A stretch of 64,000 bases of DNA, taken from Halomonas alkalisoli (GTDB lineage: Bacteria; Pseudomonadota; Gammaproteobacteria; Pseudomonadales; Halomonadaceae). Under the pieces are notes generated by a model. That model saw only the letters and a list, made by a program, of their open reading frames with translations. It ran no database searches and was not told the origin of the DNA. The stretch is taken from NCBI RefSeq assembly GCF_021412585.1, contig NZ_JAKCMI010000040.1, positions 41,175 through 105,174 on the forward strand, given 5' to 3'. This document shows, piece by piece, positions 33,876-44,581 of this stretch. A program made the translations under genes and the position numbers. How positions within the stretch are numbered: position 1 is the first letter of the stretch; each line of letters starts with the position of its first letter.

Positions 33876-34771
33876 GTTGGCCATACCTCCTCTAGCACTT
33901 CCCGCGCCGCGGCGATGGCGGGCTCATCGCCGCGCTGGCGCTGCCAGACGAAGTTCAGCGAGCAGGGCAGGCGCACCCCTTCGACGACCACCAGGCCCCG
34001 CTCCTGGCGCTCGGCCATGGCCAGGGCGTCACGGGCGAGACTGAGCCCCACCCCGGCTCGCACCAGGTCCAGCATGCAGGCCTCCTGATCCACCTGGGCC
34101 ACGCCATTGGGGGCAAGTCCCTGGGGTTCCATCACGCCCTGCAGCAGGCGGTGATGGACGGATTCCTGCGGGGTCACGATCCACGGCAGGGCGGCCAGGT
34201 TCGGCCAGTCGGTGCGGGTAAGTCGCCCGCTCCAGCCGGCGGGGGCGATCACGTGGTAGTGAAACTGGGTCAGCTCCCGGTGCGCCACATCCTGCGAATC
34301 GTCTCCCGGCCCCTCGCCCGGTGGCGCCAGATAGAACCCCACATCCAGCTCGCCGCGTCGGATCCAGTTCAGCACGCTGCCACTCATGCCGTGCTGCAGG
34401 GCGGTCTCCAGCTGTGGCGCCCGGCCCACCAGGCGATGCAGGAAGGCGCCCAGGCGGATGAACTCCGGGTCGACGATGGTGCCGATCTTCAGTCGCCCGC
34501 GCAGGGTGCTGTGCAGTGCATGGGCGCTCTGTTCGAAGGCGGCCATGGCCGCCAGGGTTCTTTCGGCGGCGGGCAGCAGGGCGTAGCCATCGGCGGTCAG
34601 CTTCAAGCCCTGGGGGCGGCGGTGGAACAGGGCCAGCCCGAGGCCTTCCTGCAGCTGCTTGAGCTTGAGGCTGACCGCCGGCTGGGTCAGGTGGAGCTTT
34701 TCGGCGGCGCGGGACACGCTGCCTTCCCGTGCCACGGTGATGAAGGCGCGAAGGGTCTGCAGGTCCTGCAT
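33872..34771 (-). CDS. LysR-family regulator, probably of mmsA and the GMC dehydrogenase
   Basis: A 299-residue regulator with an N-terminal winged helix-turn-helix (REGSVSRAAEKLHLTQPAVSLKLKQLQ) and a C-terminal ligand-binding domain. ATG at 34771 has CTGGAG upstream; the frame extends to 34822 without support. It is divergent from mmsA with a palindrome ATAAG-N5-CTTAT between. LysR proteins next to mmsA and GMC-type 3-hydroxypropionate dehydrogenase genes are known in pseudomonads to respond to 3-hydroxypropionate; the same role here is inferred. Confidence 0.85.
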   Translation of the reverse strand: MQDLQTLRAFITVAREGSVSRAAEKLHLTQPAVSLKLKQLQEGLGLALFHRRPQGLKLTADGYALLPAAERTLAAMAAFEQSAHALHSTLRGRLKIGTIVDPEFIRLGAFLHRLVGRAPQLETALQHGMSGSVLNWIRRGELDVGFYLAPPGEGPGDDSQDVAHRELTQFHYHVIAPAGWSGRLTRTDWPNLAALPWIVTPQESVHHRLLQGVMEPQGLAPNGVAQVDQEACMLDLVRAGVGLSLARDALAMAERQERGLVVVEGVRLPCSLNFVWQRQRGDEPAIAAAREVLEEVWPT

Positions 34772-34823
34772 GGCGCGCTCCAGGAAGAAGAAGGAAGAGA
34801 GGGGAGATGGGCTTTCCAGCATT

Positions 34824-34838
34824 ATAAGTAAAGCTTAT
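34824..34838. promoter_or_regulatory. LysR-type operator ATAAG-N5-CTTAT
   Basis: A perfect 5-bp inverted repeat with 5-bp spacer, of the T-N11-A class, between the divergent LysR and mmsA starts. It is the expected binding site for the LysR protein. Confidence 0.5.
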
Positions 34839-34939
34839 ATCCTGGTTAGGAATTACTCAATTGATTGAGGTGAATAGCGCGCTACCCTAGTAGCCAGCAC
34901 AGATTTCCTGGCAGAACGCATCGAACTGAGGCAACCATT

Positions 34940-36451
<1,512 letters not shown>

Positions 36452-36523
36452 TCCCTGCCGACTAGGCTTCAGCATGGGCAAAGACGCTAGTGAGAGGCGC
36501 CGAGGGGAGACCGAAGAGGAGGT

Positions 36524-36563
36524 CATTTGCCAGGGATGGCAAATGTAGCGCCCAGGGATGGGT
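36524..36563. repeat. GGGA-loop hairpins between mmsA and GMC dehydrogenase
   Basis: CATTTGCCA-GGGA-TGGCAAATG (36524-36545) is a perfect 9-bp hairpin, followed by a shorter CCCA-GGGA-TGGG hairpin at about 36552-36563. The core matches the hairpins at 30834-30886, so these belong to one dispersed repeat family. Confidence 0.65.
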
Positions 36564-36686
36564 TTACAGCGCCTCCTCGCAGGTCTGCCCCTCGGAGCAG
36601 CCTCGAACGGGCATCAACTGCCGTACTACAAGAGACGCTTTGCTGTTGGCTCAGATTGCCGGCGGCATGTCGAGAGAGAGCACGTC

Positions 36687-38342
36687 ATGGCAGAGCAGGA
36701 ATTCGACTATATCGTGGTGGGCGCCGGTACCGCCGGCTGCCTGCTGGCCAACCGCCTGAGTGCAGACCCGAATAACCGGGTGCTGCTGATCGAGGCCGGG
36801 GGGCGCGACAACTACCACTGGATCCACGTGCCGGTGGGCTACCTCTACTGCATCAACAACCCGCGTACCGACTGGTGCTTTCGCACCGAGCCGGACAAGG
36901 GGCTGAACGGACGCTCGCTGATCTACCCCCGGGGCAAGACCCTGGGCGGCTGTTCCAGCATCAACGGCATGCTCTACATCCGCGGCCAGGCCCGTGACTA
37001 CGACGGCTGGGCCGAAGCCACCGGCGACGACGCCTGGCGCTGGGAGAACTGCCTGCCGGACTTCATGAAGCACGAGCATCACCATCGCCTCGACGAGGGC
37101 GGCGATGCGGACGCCGCACACCGCGACTACCACGGCCATGGCGGCGAATGGCGGGTGGAGAAGCAGCGGCTCAAGTGGGAGGTGCTGGACGACTTCGCCG
37201 AGGCGGCGGTGCAGGCCGGCATCCCCCGTACCCGCGACTTCAACCGCGGCGACAACGAGGGGGTCGACTACTTCGAGGTCAATCAGCGTAGCGGCTGGCG
37301 CTGGAACGCGGCCAAGGCCTTTCTGCGACCGACGTGCGCGAAGCGCGATAACTTCTTCCTCTGGCACTCCACCCAGGTGCACCGGCTGTTGTTCGAGAGC
37401 GGCAGCGAGGGCAAGCCTCGTGCTACCGGCGTCGAGCTCGAGCGCGACGGTGTCATCAGCCAGGTGAAGGCTACCCGTGAAGTGATCCTGGCCGCCGGCG
37501 CCATCGGCTCGCCGCAGCTGCTGCAGCTCTCGGGTATCGGGCCGGCCTCGCTGCTGGCCGAGCACGATATTCCCCTGGTGCACGAGCTGCCCGGCGTGGG
37601 AGAGAACCTGCAGGACCACCTGCAGATCCGCTCTGTTTACAAGGTCACGGGAGCCAAGACGCTCAATACCCTGGCCGCCTCCTGGCTGGGCAAGGCCAAG
37701 ATCGGCATGGAGTACCTGCTCAAGCGTACCGGCCCCATGAGCATGGCGCCTTCCCAGCTCTGCGCCTTCACCCGCAGCAGCGAAGCGTACGAGCACCCCA
37801 ATATCGAATACCACGTCCAGCCGCTGAGCCTGGAGGCCTTCGGCCAGCCGCTGCACGACTATCCGGCGATTACCGCCAGCGTGTGCAACCTCAATCCCAC
37901 CAGCCGTGGCAGCGTGCGCATCAAGAGCCGCGACCCACGTCAGCCCCCGGCCATCGCGCCCAACTACCTGAGCACCGAGGAGGATCGCAAGGTGGCCGCG
38001 GACTCGCTGCGGGTCACCCGGCGCATCGCCGAGCAGCCGGCCTTCGCCAAGTACCATCCCGAGGAGGTAAAGCCGGGGCTGGAATACCAGACCGACGAGG
38101 AGCTGGCGAAGCTGGCCGGGGACATCGGCACCACCATCTTCCATCCGGTGGGCACGGCGAAGATGGGGCGGGCGGACGATGCCACGGCGGTGGTGGACCC
38201 GCGCTTGCGCGTTCACGGCGTCGAGGGCCTGCGGGTGGTGGATGCCAGCATCATGCCGACCATCACCAGCGGCAACACCAATTCACCGACACTGATGATT
38301 GCCGAGAAGGCGGCGGGCTGGATCCTGGCGGAGCGGCCGTAA
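36687..38342 (+). CDS. GMC-family choline/3-hydroxypropionate-type dehydrogenase
   Basis: A 551-residue FAD oxidoreductase. FAD site GAGTAGCLLANRL with distal Glu in LLIEAGG; GMC signatures are PRGKTLGGCSSINGM and AAGAIGSPQLLQLSG; catalytic His in TIFHPVGTAKMG and Asn in SGNTNSPTLMIAEK. ATG at 36687 has GAGAGAG upstream. The family oxidises alcohols; beside mmsA and a LysR gene the most likely substrate is 3-hydroxypropionate (HpdH/DddA-like). No betaine-aldehyde dehydrogenase or BetI is nearby, which argues against choline. Confidence 0.88.
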   Translation: MAEQEFDYIVVGAGTAGCLLANRLSADPNNRVLLIEAGGRDNYHWIHVPVGYLYCINNPRTDWCFRTEPDKGLNGRSLIYPRGKTLGGCSSINGMLYIRGQARDYDGWAEATGDDAWRWENCLPDFMKHEHHHRLDEGGDADAAHRDYHGHGGEWRVEKQRLKWEVLDDFAEAAVQAGIPRTRDFNRGDNEGVDYFEVNQRSGWRWNAAKAFLRPTCAKRDNFFLWHSTQVHRLLFESGSEGKPRATGVELERDGVISQVKATREVILAAGAIGSPQLLQLSGIGPASLLAEHDIPLVHELPGVGENLQDHLQIRSVYKVTGAKTLNTLAASWLGKAKIGMEYLLKRTGPMSMAPSQLCAFTRSSEAYEHPNIEYHVQPLSLEAFGQPLHDYPAITASVCNLNPTSRGSVRIKSRDPRQPPAIAPNYLSTEEDRKVAADSLRVTRRIAEQPAFAKYHPEEVKPGLEYQTDEELAKLAGDIGTTIFHPVGTAKMGRADDATAVVDPRLRVHGVEGLRVVDASIMPTITSGNTNSPTLMIAEKAAGWILAERP

Positions 38343-38413
38343 GGCCGCCACCCTGCGGCCTGCCCATGAGGCGTCGCCTTGCGCCTCTTTTCAGGCTTGC
38401 GATGAAATAGTAT

Positions 38414-38442
38414 TTGACGCGGGGCTGCCAAAGGCGCATTCT
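38414..38442 (+). promoter_or_regulatory. Sigma-70-type promoter of first csp gene
   Basis: TTGACG (38414-38419) and CATTCT (38437-38442) with 17-bp spacing. Transcription would begin near 38449, giving a leader of about 140 nt. TAGCATTTGACG at 38881-38892 is the matching -35 region of the second csp copy. Confidence 0.5.
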
Positions 38443-38587
38443 TGCTGCCAGTTGGTTAGCAAGTGGAACATCGCAAGTGGTCATCGAAGGCTCATAGCAT
38501 CGATCTCCCGGTGAAAGTTTCTTGTTTTACCCAGCATAACTCGGGTATTTCCCGGTAAAAATCTAACGCTATTCGAGGAATTCGATA

Positions 38588-38794
38588 ATGGCTACTGGCA
38601 CAGTTAAGTGGTTCAACGACACTAAAGGTTTTGGCTTCATTTCTCCGGACGAAGGCGGTGACGACCTGTTCGCTCACTTCTCCGAGATCCAGGTTGACGG
38701 CTTCAAGACCCTGCAAGACGGCCAGAAGGTTTCCTTCGACGTCACCCAGGGCAAGAAAGGCCTTCAGGCTTCCAACATCAAGTCCGTCGACTAA
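38588..38794 (+). CDS. CspA-family cold-shock protein
   Basis: A 68-residue single OB-fold protein with RNP1 KGFGFI and RNP2 DLFAHF. It binds single-stranded RNA or DNA and melts RNA structure at low temperature. A long leader, nearly identical to that of the next gene, precedes it with GAGGAA as ribosome site. The two proteins differ at about four positions (EGG/DSG, V/A and K/V near the end). Confidence 0.97.
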   Translation: MATGTVKWFNDTKGFGFISPDEGGDDLFAHFSEIQVDGFKTLQDGQKVSFDVTQGKKGLQASNIKSVD

Positions 38795-38835
38795 TCGACA
38801 GATCTGATGTCGCTACCGTCAGGTAGCACAGGTCA

Positions 38836-38860
38836 GGGCTCGCTTCGGCGGGCCCTTTCT
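38836..38860 (+). terminator. Rho-independent terminator after first csp gene
   Basis: GGGCTCGC-TTCG-GCGGGCCC followed by TTTCT; one G-T wobble in an 8-bp stem. Confidence 0.8.
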
Positions 38861-39058
38861 GCGTTCGGCATTTGCAAAATTAGCATTTGACGTCTGCTTG
38901 TGTAAGAGCCAAGCTAGGCCCAGTTGGTAGCAAGACGAACATCGCAAGTGGTCATCGAAGGCTCATGGCATCGATTTCCCGGTGAAAAGTTTCTTGTCTT
39001 ACCCACTGCAACTCGGGTATTTCCCGGTAAATCAAAACGCTATTCGAGGAATTCGACA

Positions 39059-39265
39059 ATGGCTACTGGTACTGTCAAGTGGTTCAACGACACCAAGGGC
39101 TTCGGCTTCATCTCTCCGGACGACAGCGGTGACGACCTGTTCGCCCACTTCTCCGAGATTCAGGCTGACGGCTTCAAGACCCTGCAAGACGGCCAGAAGG
39201 TCTCCTTCGACGTCACCCAGGGCAAGAAAGGCCTCCAGGCTTCCAACATCAAGGTCGTCGACTGA
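39059..39265 (+). CDS. CspA-family cold-shock protein, second copy
   Basis: A 68-residue OB-fold protein with the same RNP motifs as the gene 470 bp upstream. ATG at 39059 follows GAGGAA; a longer frame reaching 38924 is only the leader translated. The coding sequence and about 120 nt of leader are duplicated, which implies a tandem duplication under selection for the leader. Confidence 0.97.
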   Translation: MATGTVKWFNDTKGFGFISPDDSGDDLFAHFSEIQADGFKTLQDGQKVSFDVTQGKKGLQASNIKVVD

Positions 39266-39317
39266 GTCTTCACCGACCCGGTTTGATCTGATGTGCGCTG
39301 CCGCAGGCAGCGCTGAG

Positions 39318-39347
39318 CAGGGTCCGCGAAAGCGGACCCTGTTTTTT
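39318..39347 (+). terminator. Rho-independent terminator after second csp gene
   Basis: CAGGGTCCGC-GAAA-GCGGACCCTG with a perfect 10-bp stem, GNRA loop and TTTTTT tail. Confidence 0.95.
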
Positions 39348-39463
39348 GATAGAACGTAACAATCGTCATATTCCTTTATCGAATAGACAAATCTCCACAA
39401 ATATCTTTATGGAATAAGCGTCGTTAGGCACAATGGGGTCTTTATTTTCGACGGAATCACCCA

Positions 39464-41233
39464 ATGCCCTTCGACGCCTGGATCGCACTCAGTGTTGTCA
39501 TCGCGGTCTTCCCGCTGATGGCCTTCACGCGTCTCGGGCCTGACATGGTGCTGCTCGGCGCCCTGATTCTGCTGCTGACGCTGGGTGTCATCGATAGCGG
39601 CGAGGCGCTGGCCGGTTTTTCCAACAGCGGCCTGTTCACCGTGGCCTTTCTCTATGTGCTGGTGGCGAGCATTCGCGATACCGGCGGCATCGACCTGATC
39701 ATTCGCTTCGTGCTGGGGCGTCCACGCACCCAGGCTGGTGCCCGGGCAAGGCTGCTGCTGCCGGTCGCCGCCCTCAGCGGCTTCCTCAACAACACCCCGG
39801 TGGTCGCCACCTATATCCCCGCCGTACTCAGCTGGAGCCGACGGCTTCAGATCCCCTCGCACCGGCTGCTGATGCCGCTCAGCTTTGCGTCGATCCTGGG
39901 CGGTACCATCACCCTGTTCGGTACCAGTACCAATCTGGTGGTGCACGGCCTGCTGGTAGAGCGCTACCCGACTCTCGCCATGGGCGTGTTCGATATCGCC
40001 CTGGTGGGCGTGCCGGTCGCCGTGGTCGGCCTGGCCTATCTGCTCTTCATCGGACACCGCCTGTTGCCCCATCGGCGCGACGCGGCCCAGGCCTTCGAGA
40101 ACCCCCGGGAATACACCATCGAGATGGAGGTGGACCCCGGCGGCCCTCTGGTGGACAAGACGGTGGAGGAGGCTGGGCTGCGTCACCTGCAGGAGCTTTT
40201 CCTGGTGGAGATCGAACGCGAAGGCAATATCGTCAGCGTGGTGGGGCCAGGCGAACGGCTCAAGGCCGGCGACCGGCTGGTCTTCGCCGGCACTTCGGCG
40301 GCGGCGGTGGAGCTACAGCAGATTCGCGGGCTGGTGCCGTCGCACCACGGCGGGTCGAGCCTGGAGAAGGACTTCAAGGAGCGCCGGCTGGTGGAGGCGG
40401 TGGTCTCCGACCAGTGCCAGTTCGTGGGCCAGCGCATTCGCGACGGGCATTTCCGCACGCTCTATGGGGCCGCGGTGCTGGCCGTATGCCGCGGCGGCGA
40501 GCGGGTCGCCGGCAACCTGGGGCAGGTGCGGCTGCAGCCCTCCGACGTCCTGCTGCTGGAGGCGCGCCCCCCCTTCATCGAACGCCACCGGCAGTCCCGC
40601 GACTTCCTGTTGATCAGCCAGCTCAATGGTGCGGCGCGGCCGATACACGAGAAGGCCTGGCTGGCCTGGAGCATCCTGCTGGGGGTGGTGGGGCTTGCCA
40701 CCTTCGGCGTGATGAGCATGATGAACGCCGCCATGCTGGGTGCCCTGCTGGTGCTGGTCACCGGTTGCTGCACGGTGGGAGCGGCCAAGCGGGGCCTGGA
40801 CACTCAGGTACTGCTGACCATCGCCGCCTCCTTCGGCCTGGGGGCGGCGCTGGAGAGCTCCGGTGCCGCCGGCACGCTGGCAGGAATGGCACTGGAGCTT
40901 GCCGGCGGCAATCCCTGGCTGCTGCTGCTCGGCACCTACGTGCTGGTGGCGCTGCTTACCGAACTGGTGACCAACAACGCGGCGGCGGTCATCGTCTTTC
41001 CCGTGGTCATGGCCAGTGCCGAAAGCCTGGGGGTGAGCCCCATGCCCTACGTGGTGGCGGTCATGTTCGCCGCCTCGGCGAGCTTCCTCACCCCCATCGG
41101 CTACCAGACCAACCTGATGGTCTACGGACCCGGTGGCTACCGTTTCGGCGATTACCTGCGCGTGGGCGGGCTGCTCAACCTGCTGGTGGCGGCCACGGCG
41201 CTGACGCTGATCCCCCTGTTCTGGGCCTTTTGA
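39464..41233 (+). CDS. SLC13-family transporter with two RCK_C domains
   Basis: A 589-residue membrane protein. N-terminal segments contain SGFLNNTPVVA and GGTITLFGTSTNLVVHG, and the C-terminal half has the matching TELVTNNAAAVIVFPV and LTPIGYQTNLMVYGPGGYRF; these are the two SNT-type motifs of the divalent anion:Na+ symporter family. Between them (about 205-375) lie two TrkA-C/RCK_C domains (LVFAGTSAAAVEL, VRLQPSDVLLLEA). Members carry sulfate, dicarboxylates or similar anions; the substrate is not clear. Confidence 0.9.
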   Translation: MPFDAWIALSVVIAVFPLMAFTRLGPDMVLLGALILLLTLGVIDSGEALAGFSNSGLFTVAFLYVLVASIRDTGGIDLIIRFVLGRPRTQAGARARLLLPVAALSGFLNNTPVVATYIPAVLSWSRRLQIPSHRLLMPLSFASILGGTITLFGTSTNLVVHGLLVERYPTLAMGVFDIALVGVPVAVVGLAYLLFIGHRLLPHRRDAAQAFENPREYTIEMEVDPGGPLVDKTVEEAGLRHLQELFLVEIEREGNIVSVVGPGERLKAGDRLVFAGTSAAAVELQQIRGLVPSHHGGSSLEKDFKERRLVEAVVSDQCQFVGQRIRDGHFRTLYGAAVLAVCRGGERVAGNLGQVRLQPSDVLLLEARPPFIERHRQSRDFLLISQLNGAARPIHEKAWLAWSILLGVVGLATFGVMSMMNAAMLGALLVLVTGCCTVGAAKRGLDTQVLLTIAASFGLGAALESSGAAGTLAGMALELAGGNPWLLLLGTYVLVALLTELVTNNAAAVIVFPVVMASAESLGVSPMPYVVAVMFAASASFLTPIGYQTNLMVYGPGGYRFGDYLRVGGLLNLLVAATALTLIPLFWAF

Positions 41234-41325
41234 TCGGGCCCTTTTGAGCAGTGCTTGCTCGCGGTAACCCCGGCTTTACGTTAGGGTGTCGCTTTTCGCC
41301 CATTCCTTAGATTGGAACCAAGCTC

Positions 41326-41994
41326 ATGAGTAGCCACGATGAACTGATCATCGAGCCGAAGAGCGGCAAGCCCGCCGATGCCTGCGTCTTCATCCTTCAC
41401 GGCCTGGGCGCCGACGGCCGCGACTTCGAGCCGCTGGTCCCGGCCTTGCCGCTGCCGGCCGATGCCAACGTCCGCTTCATCCTGCCCCATGCGCCGCGTC
41501 TTCCGGTGACCATCAACGGTGGCATGGTGATGCCCGCCTGGTACGACATCCTGGAGATGAGCCTCGATCGGCGCGTCGACGAAAAACAGCTGGTGGCCTC
41601 CGCCGAGCGTATCCAGGCATTGATCAGGGAGCAGATCGCCCACGGTATCGAGAGCCGGCGGATCATCCTGGCCGGCTTCTCCCAGGGTGGCGCGGTGGCC
41701 TATCACGCGGCGCTCTCGTTCCCCGAGCCACTGGGCGGCCTGCTGGCACTCTCCACCTATTTCGCCACCGCCGACAGCGTCCCCCTGGCCGAGGCCAACC
41801 GTGACCTGCCGGCCGAAGTACACCACGGCTCCTTCGATCCGGTGGTACCCGAGCAGCTGGGCAAGGCGGGCTACGAGAAGCTGCTGTCGCTGGGCCACCC
41901 GGCGAACTATCGCAGCTATCCCATGGCCCATGCGGTCTGCCCCCAGCAGATCGGCGATATCGGCAAGTGGCTGAGCCAGCGGCTGGCCCGCTAG
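41326..41994 (+). CDS. Alpha/beta hydrolase, carboxylesterase/phospholipase family
   Basis: A 222-residue esterase. Oxyanion region FILHGLGADGRDFEPL, nucleophile Ser119 in AGFSQGGAVAYHAAL, acid in HGSFDPVVPEQLG and His in YPMAHAVCPQQI. It matches the small carboxylesterase/acyl-protein-thioesterase-like family acting on short-chain esters or lysophospholipids in the cytoplasm. Confidence 0.92.
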   Translation: MSSHDELIIEPKSGKPADACVFILHGLGADGRDFEPLVPALPLPADANVRFILPHAPRLPVTINGGMVMPAWYDILEMSLDRRVDEKQLVASAERIQALIREQIAHGIESRRIILAGFSQGGAVAYHAALSFPEPLGGLLALSTYFATADSVPLAEANRDLPAEVHHGSFDPVVPEQLGKAGYEKLLSLGHPANYRSYPMAHAVCPQQIGDIGKWLSQRLAR

Positions 41995-42016
41995 GCATGC
42001 GCAGGGTAGGAGCCCC

Positions 42017-42946
42017 ATGAAAGCGCTGGCGCCGGGCTCCGCCCTGTTCGCCTGTTTCCGCAGCAGTCGGCCCAACTTCCTGGTGCTGGCGCCGCTGTGC
42101 GCCGGCCTGGCGGTAACCGCCGCCTGGCACGACGGCCATTCGCCGGCGGGGCTCGATATCCTGCTGGTCATGATCGCGGCGCTGCTGGCCCATGCTGCGG
42201 TCAACCTGTTCAACGAGCATCACGACTACCATAGCGGGCTGGACGGCCTCACCACCCGAACGCCGTTCTCGGGGGGAAGCGGCTCGCTGCCGGAGAATCC
42301 CGCGGCCGCCGGTGCCGTGCGGGTGGCGGCCTGGACCTGCCTGGCCGGCGTAGTGGCGATCGGCGCCGGCTTCCTGTGGCAGGTGGGGGCGGTGATGCTG
42401 GCCTATGGGCTGCTGGGCCTGCTGCTGGTCGTCGCCTATACCGGCTGGCTGACCCGGCGGCCCTGGCTCTGCCTGCTGGCGCCCGGAGTGGGCTTCGGCA
42501 TCCTGATGGTGGCAGGGGCCTACCAGGCGCTCACCGGCACGCTCTCGCACACGGCCCTGGCTTCCTCACTGGTACCGACGCTGCTGGTCAGTGCGCTGCT
42601 GCTGGTCAACCAGCTCCCCGATATCGAGCCGGACCGTCGTGTGGGGCGCGACCATCTGGCCATCCGGCTGGGGGTTCGTCGTGGGGCCCGGCTGGCAGCG
42701 GCCTTGGTGCTTGCCGGCTTCGGCGTGATTCCGCTCGCCTGGCTCTTCGGGGCGCTGCCCACCGGCGCCTGGCTGATGTGGCTGGCGGCACCGGTCGCCG
42801 CCTGGCTGGCCCGTGGGCTCTGGTGTCTGCCGGCCGATGTGGAGCGGGGAGAGCTCGCTCCACTGCTGCCGCTGATGGGTCTCAATGTGGCGGTATTGCT
42901 GGGAAGCTTGACCCTGCTCAATGCGGGACTATTGCTGGCCGGCTGA
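42017..42946 (+). CDS. UbiA-family prenyltransferase
   Basis: A 309-residue membrane enzyme with about eight segments. The first Asp-rich motif is NLFNEHHDYHSGLD and the second is NQLPDIEPDRRVGRDHL. It resembles MenA-type prenyltransferases, which attach a polyprenyl chain to an aromatic acceptor. No ubiquinone or menaquinone gene is nearby, so the acceptor is unknown. It lies 22 bp after the esterase gene and is probably co-transcribed. Confidence 0.85.
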   Translation: MKALAPGSALFACFRSSRPNFLVLAPLCAGLAVTAAWHDGHSPAGLDILLVMIAALLAHAAVNLFNEHHDYHSGLDGLTTRTPFSGGSGSLPENPAAAGAVRVAAWTCLAGVVAIGAGFLWQVGAVMLAYGLLGLLLVVAYTGWLTRRPWLCLLAPGVGFGILMVAGAYQALTGTLSHTALASSLVPTLLVSALLLVNQLPDIEPDRRVGRDHLAIRLGVRRGARLAAALVLAGFGVIPLAWLFGALPTGAWLMWLAAPVAAWLARGLWCLPADVERGELAPLLPLMGLNVAVLLGSLTLLNAGLLLAG

Positions 42947-43033
42947 GGGCCGTTTCATCCAAGGTCTGCCTCGACAGCCATGGCCGGGCTGGGCAAGATG
43001 AGCGGATACTTCGGATGCCGTCAGGATTACGCC

Positions 43034-44236
43034 ATGAGCACTTCCCCCTTCGCCAATCTTCCCGACTCCCGGGGCTTTTTCGGCCGCTTCGGCGGCCAGT
43101 TCATTCCGCCCGAACTGAAGCGGGTCATGGACGAGATCGATGCCGCCTATGAAGAGATCCGCGTGCGCGAGGATTTCCAGCAGGAGCTCGCCGAGCTCTT
43201 CTCCGACTATGTCGGCCGGCCCAGCCCGATCTTCCATGCCCGTCGGCTCTCCGAGAAGCTCGGTGGGGCGCAGATCCACCTCAAGCGCGAAGACCTCAAC
43301 CATACCGGCGCCCACAAGATCAATCACTGCCTGGGCGAGGCCCTGCTGGCCAAGTTCATGGGCAAGACCAAGGTGATCGCCGAGACCGGTGCCGGCCAGC
43401 ACGGTGTGGCGCTGGCCACGGCCTGCGCCCTGGTGGGCATCCCCTGCGAGATCCACATGGGGCAGGTGGATATCGAGAAGGAGCACCCCAACGTCACCAA
43501 GATGAAGATCCTGGGCTGCAGGCTGGTGCCGGTGACCCGCGGCACGGCGACGCTGAAGGATGCCGTCGACAGTGCCTTCGAGGAGTACCTCAAGGACCCG
43601 CAGAACTATATCTATGCCATCGGCTCGGTGGTGGGGCCGCACCCTTTTCCCAAGATGGTCCGCGACTTCCAGTCGGTGATCGGAAGAGAGGCGCGCGAGC
43701 AGTTCCTGGCGCGCCACGGCCGCCTTCCCGACCACGTCACCGCCTGCGTCGGTGGCGGTTCCAACGCCATTGGCATGTTCACCGCCTTTCTTGAAGACGA
43801 GTCGGTGCATCTGGTGGGCGTGGAGCCCGCCGGCGAGGGACTCGACACCCAGCGCCACTCCGCCACCCTGACCCTGGGCAAGCCCGGCGAGATCCACGGC
43901 ATGGCCTGCTACGTACTGGAGGACGAGGCGGGCAACCCGATGCCGGTCCACTCCATCGCCTCCGGCCTCGATTATCCCGGTGTCGGGCCGCAGCACAGCC
44001 ACCTGAAGGAGCTGGGTCGGGTCGACTACGAGACGGCCAGTGACGATGAGTGCCTGGAAGCCTTCCTGACACTGTCTCGTGTCGAAGGGATCATCCCTGC
44101 CCTGGAGAGCGCCCATGCGGTGGCCTGGGCGCTGCGTGTCGCCCCCACGCTGCCGAGGGACCAGCATATCCTGATCAATCTCTCCGGCCGTGGCGACAAG
44201 GACGCCGACTACGTGGCGGAAAAGCTCGGCCTGTAG
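43034..44236 (+). CDS. trpB: Tryptophan synthase beta chain
   Basis: A 400-residue PLP enzyme that joins indole and serine into tryptophan. The PLP lysine is Lys95 in LNHTGAHKINHCLGEA; GAGQHGVA, the phosphate loop GGGSNAIG and SGRGDKD are all present. ATG at 43034 follows AGGA; the frame opens earlier at 42980 without support. TrpB1-type sequence normally pairs with TrpA, yet no trpA follows; a zinc-ribbon gene does. Confidence 0.95.
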   Translation: MSTSPFANLPDSRGFFGRFGGQFIPPELKRVMDEIDAAYEEIRVREDFQQELAELFSDYVGRPSPIFHARRLSEKLGGAQIHLKREDLNHTGAHKINHCLGEALLAKFMGKTKVIAETGAGQHGVALATACALVGIPCEIHMGQVDIEKEHPNVTKMKILGCRLVPVTRGTATLKDAVDSAFEEYLKDPQNYIYAIGSVVGPHPFPKMVRDFQSVIGREAREQFLARHGRLPDHVTACVGGGSNAIGMFTAFLEDESVHLVGVEPAGEGLDTQRHSATLTLGKPGEIHGMACYVLEDEAGNPMPVHSIASGLDYPGVGPQHSHLKELGRVDYETASDDECLEAFLTLSRVEGIIPALESAHAVAWALRVAPTLPRDQHILINLSGRGDKDADYVAEKLGL

Positions 44237-44341
44237 GCGACAGGCGGGGCGGAATTGGCCCTTCGGGGTTGTGTCAGGCAGGATGAACCCCAAGGTGTCA
44301 CTATTGATACCCTCGTAATCAAGCACAAGGAGACTGTGACG

Positions 44342-44566
44342 ATGCCCGATCTATCCGAGGATTTACGCCTGCCCGAGGCCTGCCCCAATTGCGGCAGCCA
44401 CCACTACCGCGTGTCGGAAGCTCATAATCCCGACGACAAGGTGGTCTGTGCTTCCTGCAACCACCACCTCTGTTCCTATGAGGAAGCTGCCAAAATGCTC
44501 AAGGAGGGCTCAAGCAGCGAGAGCGAAGCCTTGATCGAGAAGGTCGTCAACCGCAACGGTAAATAA
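44342..44566 (+). CDS. Small zinc-ribbon protein
   Basis: A 74-residue protein with two CXXC pairs (Cys14/Cys17 and Cys36/Cys39: ACPNCGSHHYRV and VVCASCNHHLC), forming a zinc ribbon, then a charged helical tail. AAGGAG precedes ATG at 44342. Function is unknown; it may bind nucleic acid or a partner protein. Confidence 0.75.
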   Translation: MPDLSEDLRLPEACPNCGSHHYRVSEAHNPDDKVVCASCNHHLCSYEEAAKMLKEGSSSESEALIEKVVNRNGK

Positions 44567-44581
44567 GGCGTCGCGCTGCCT

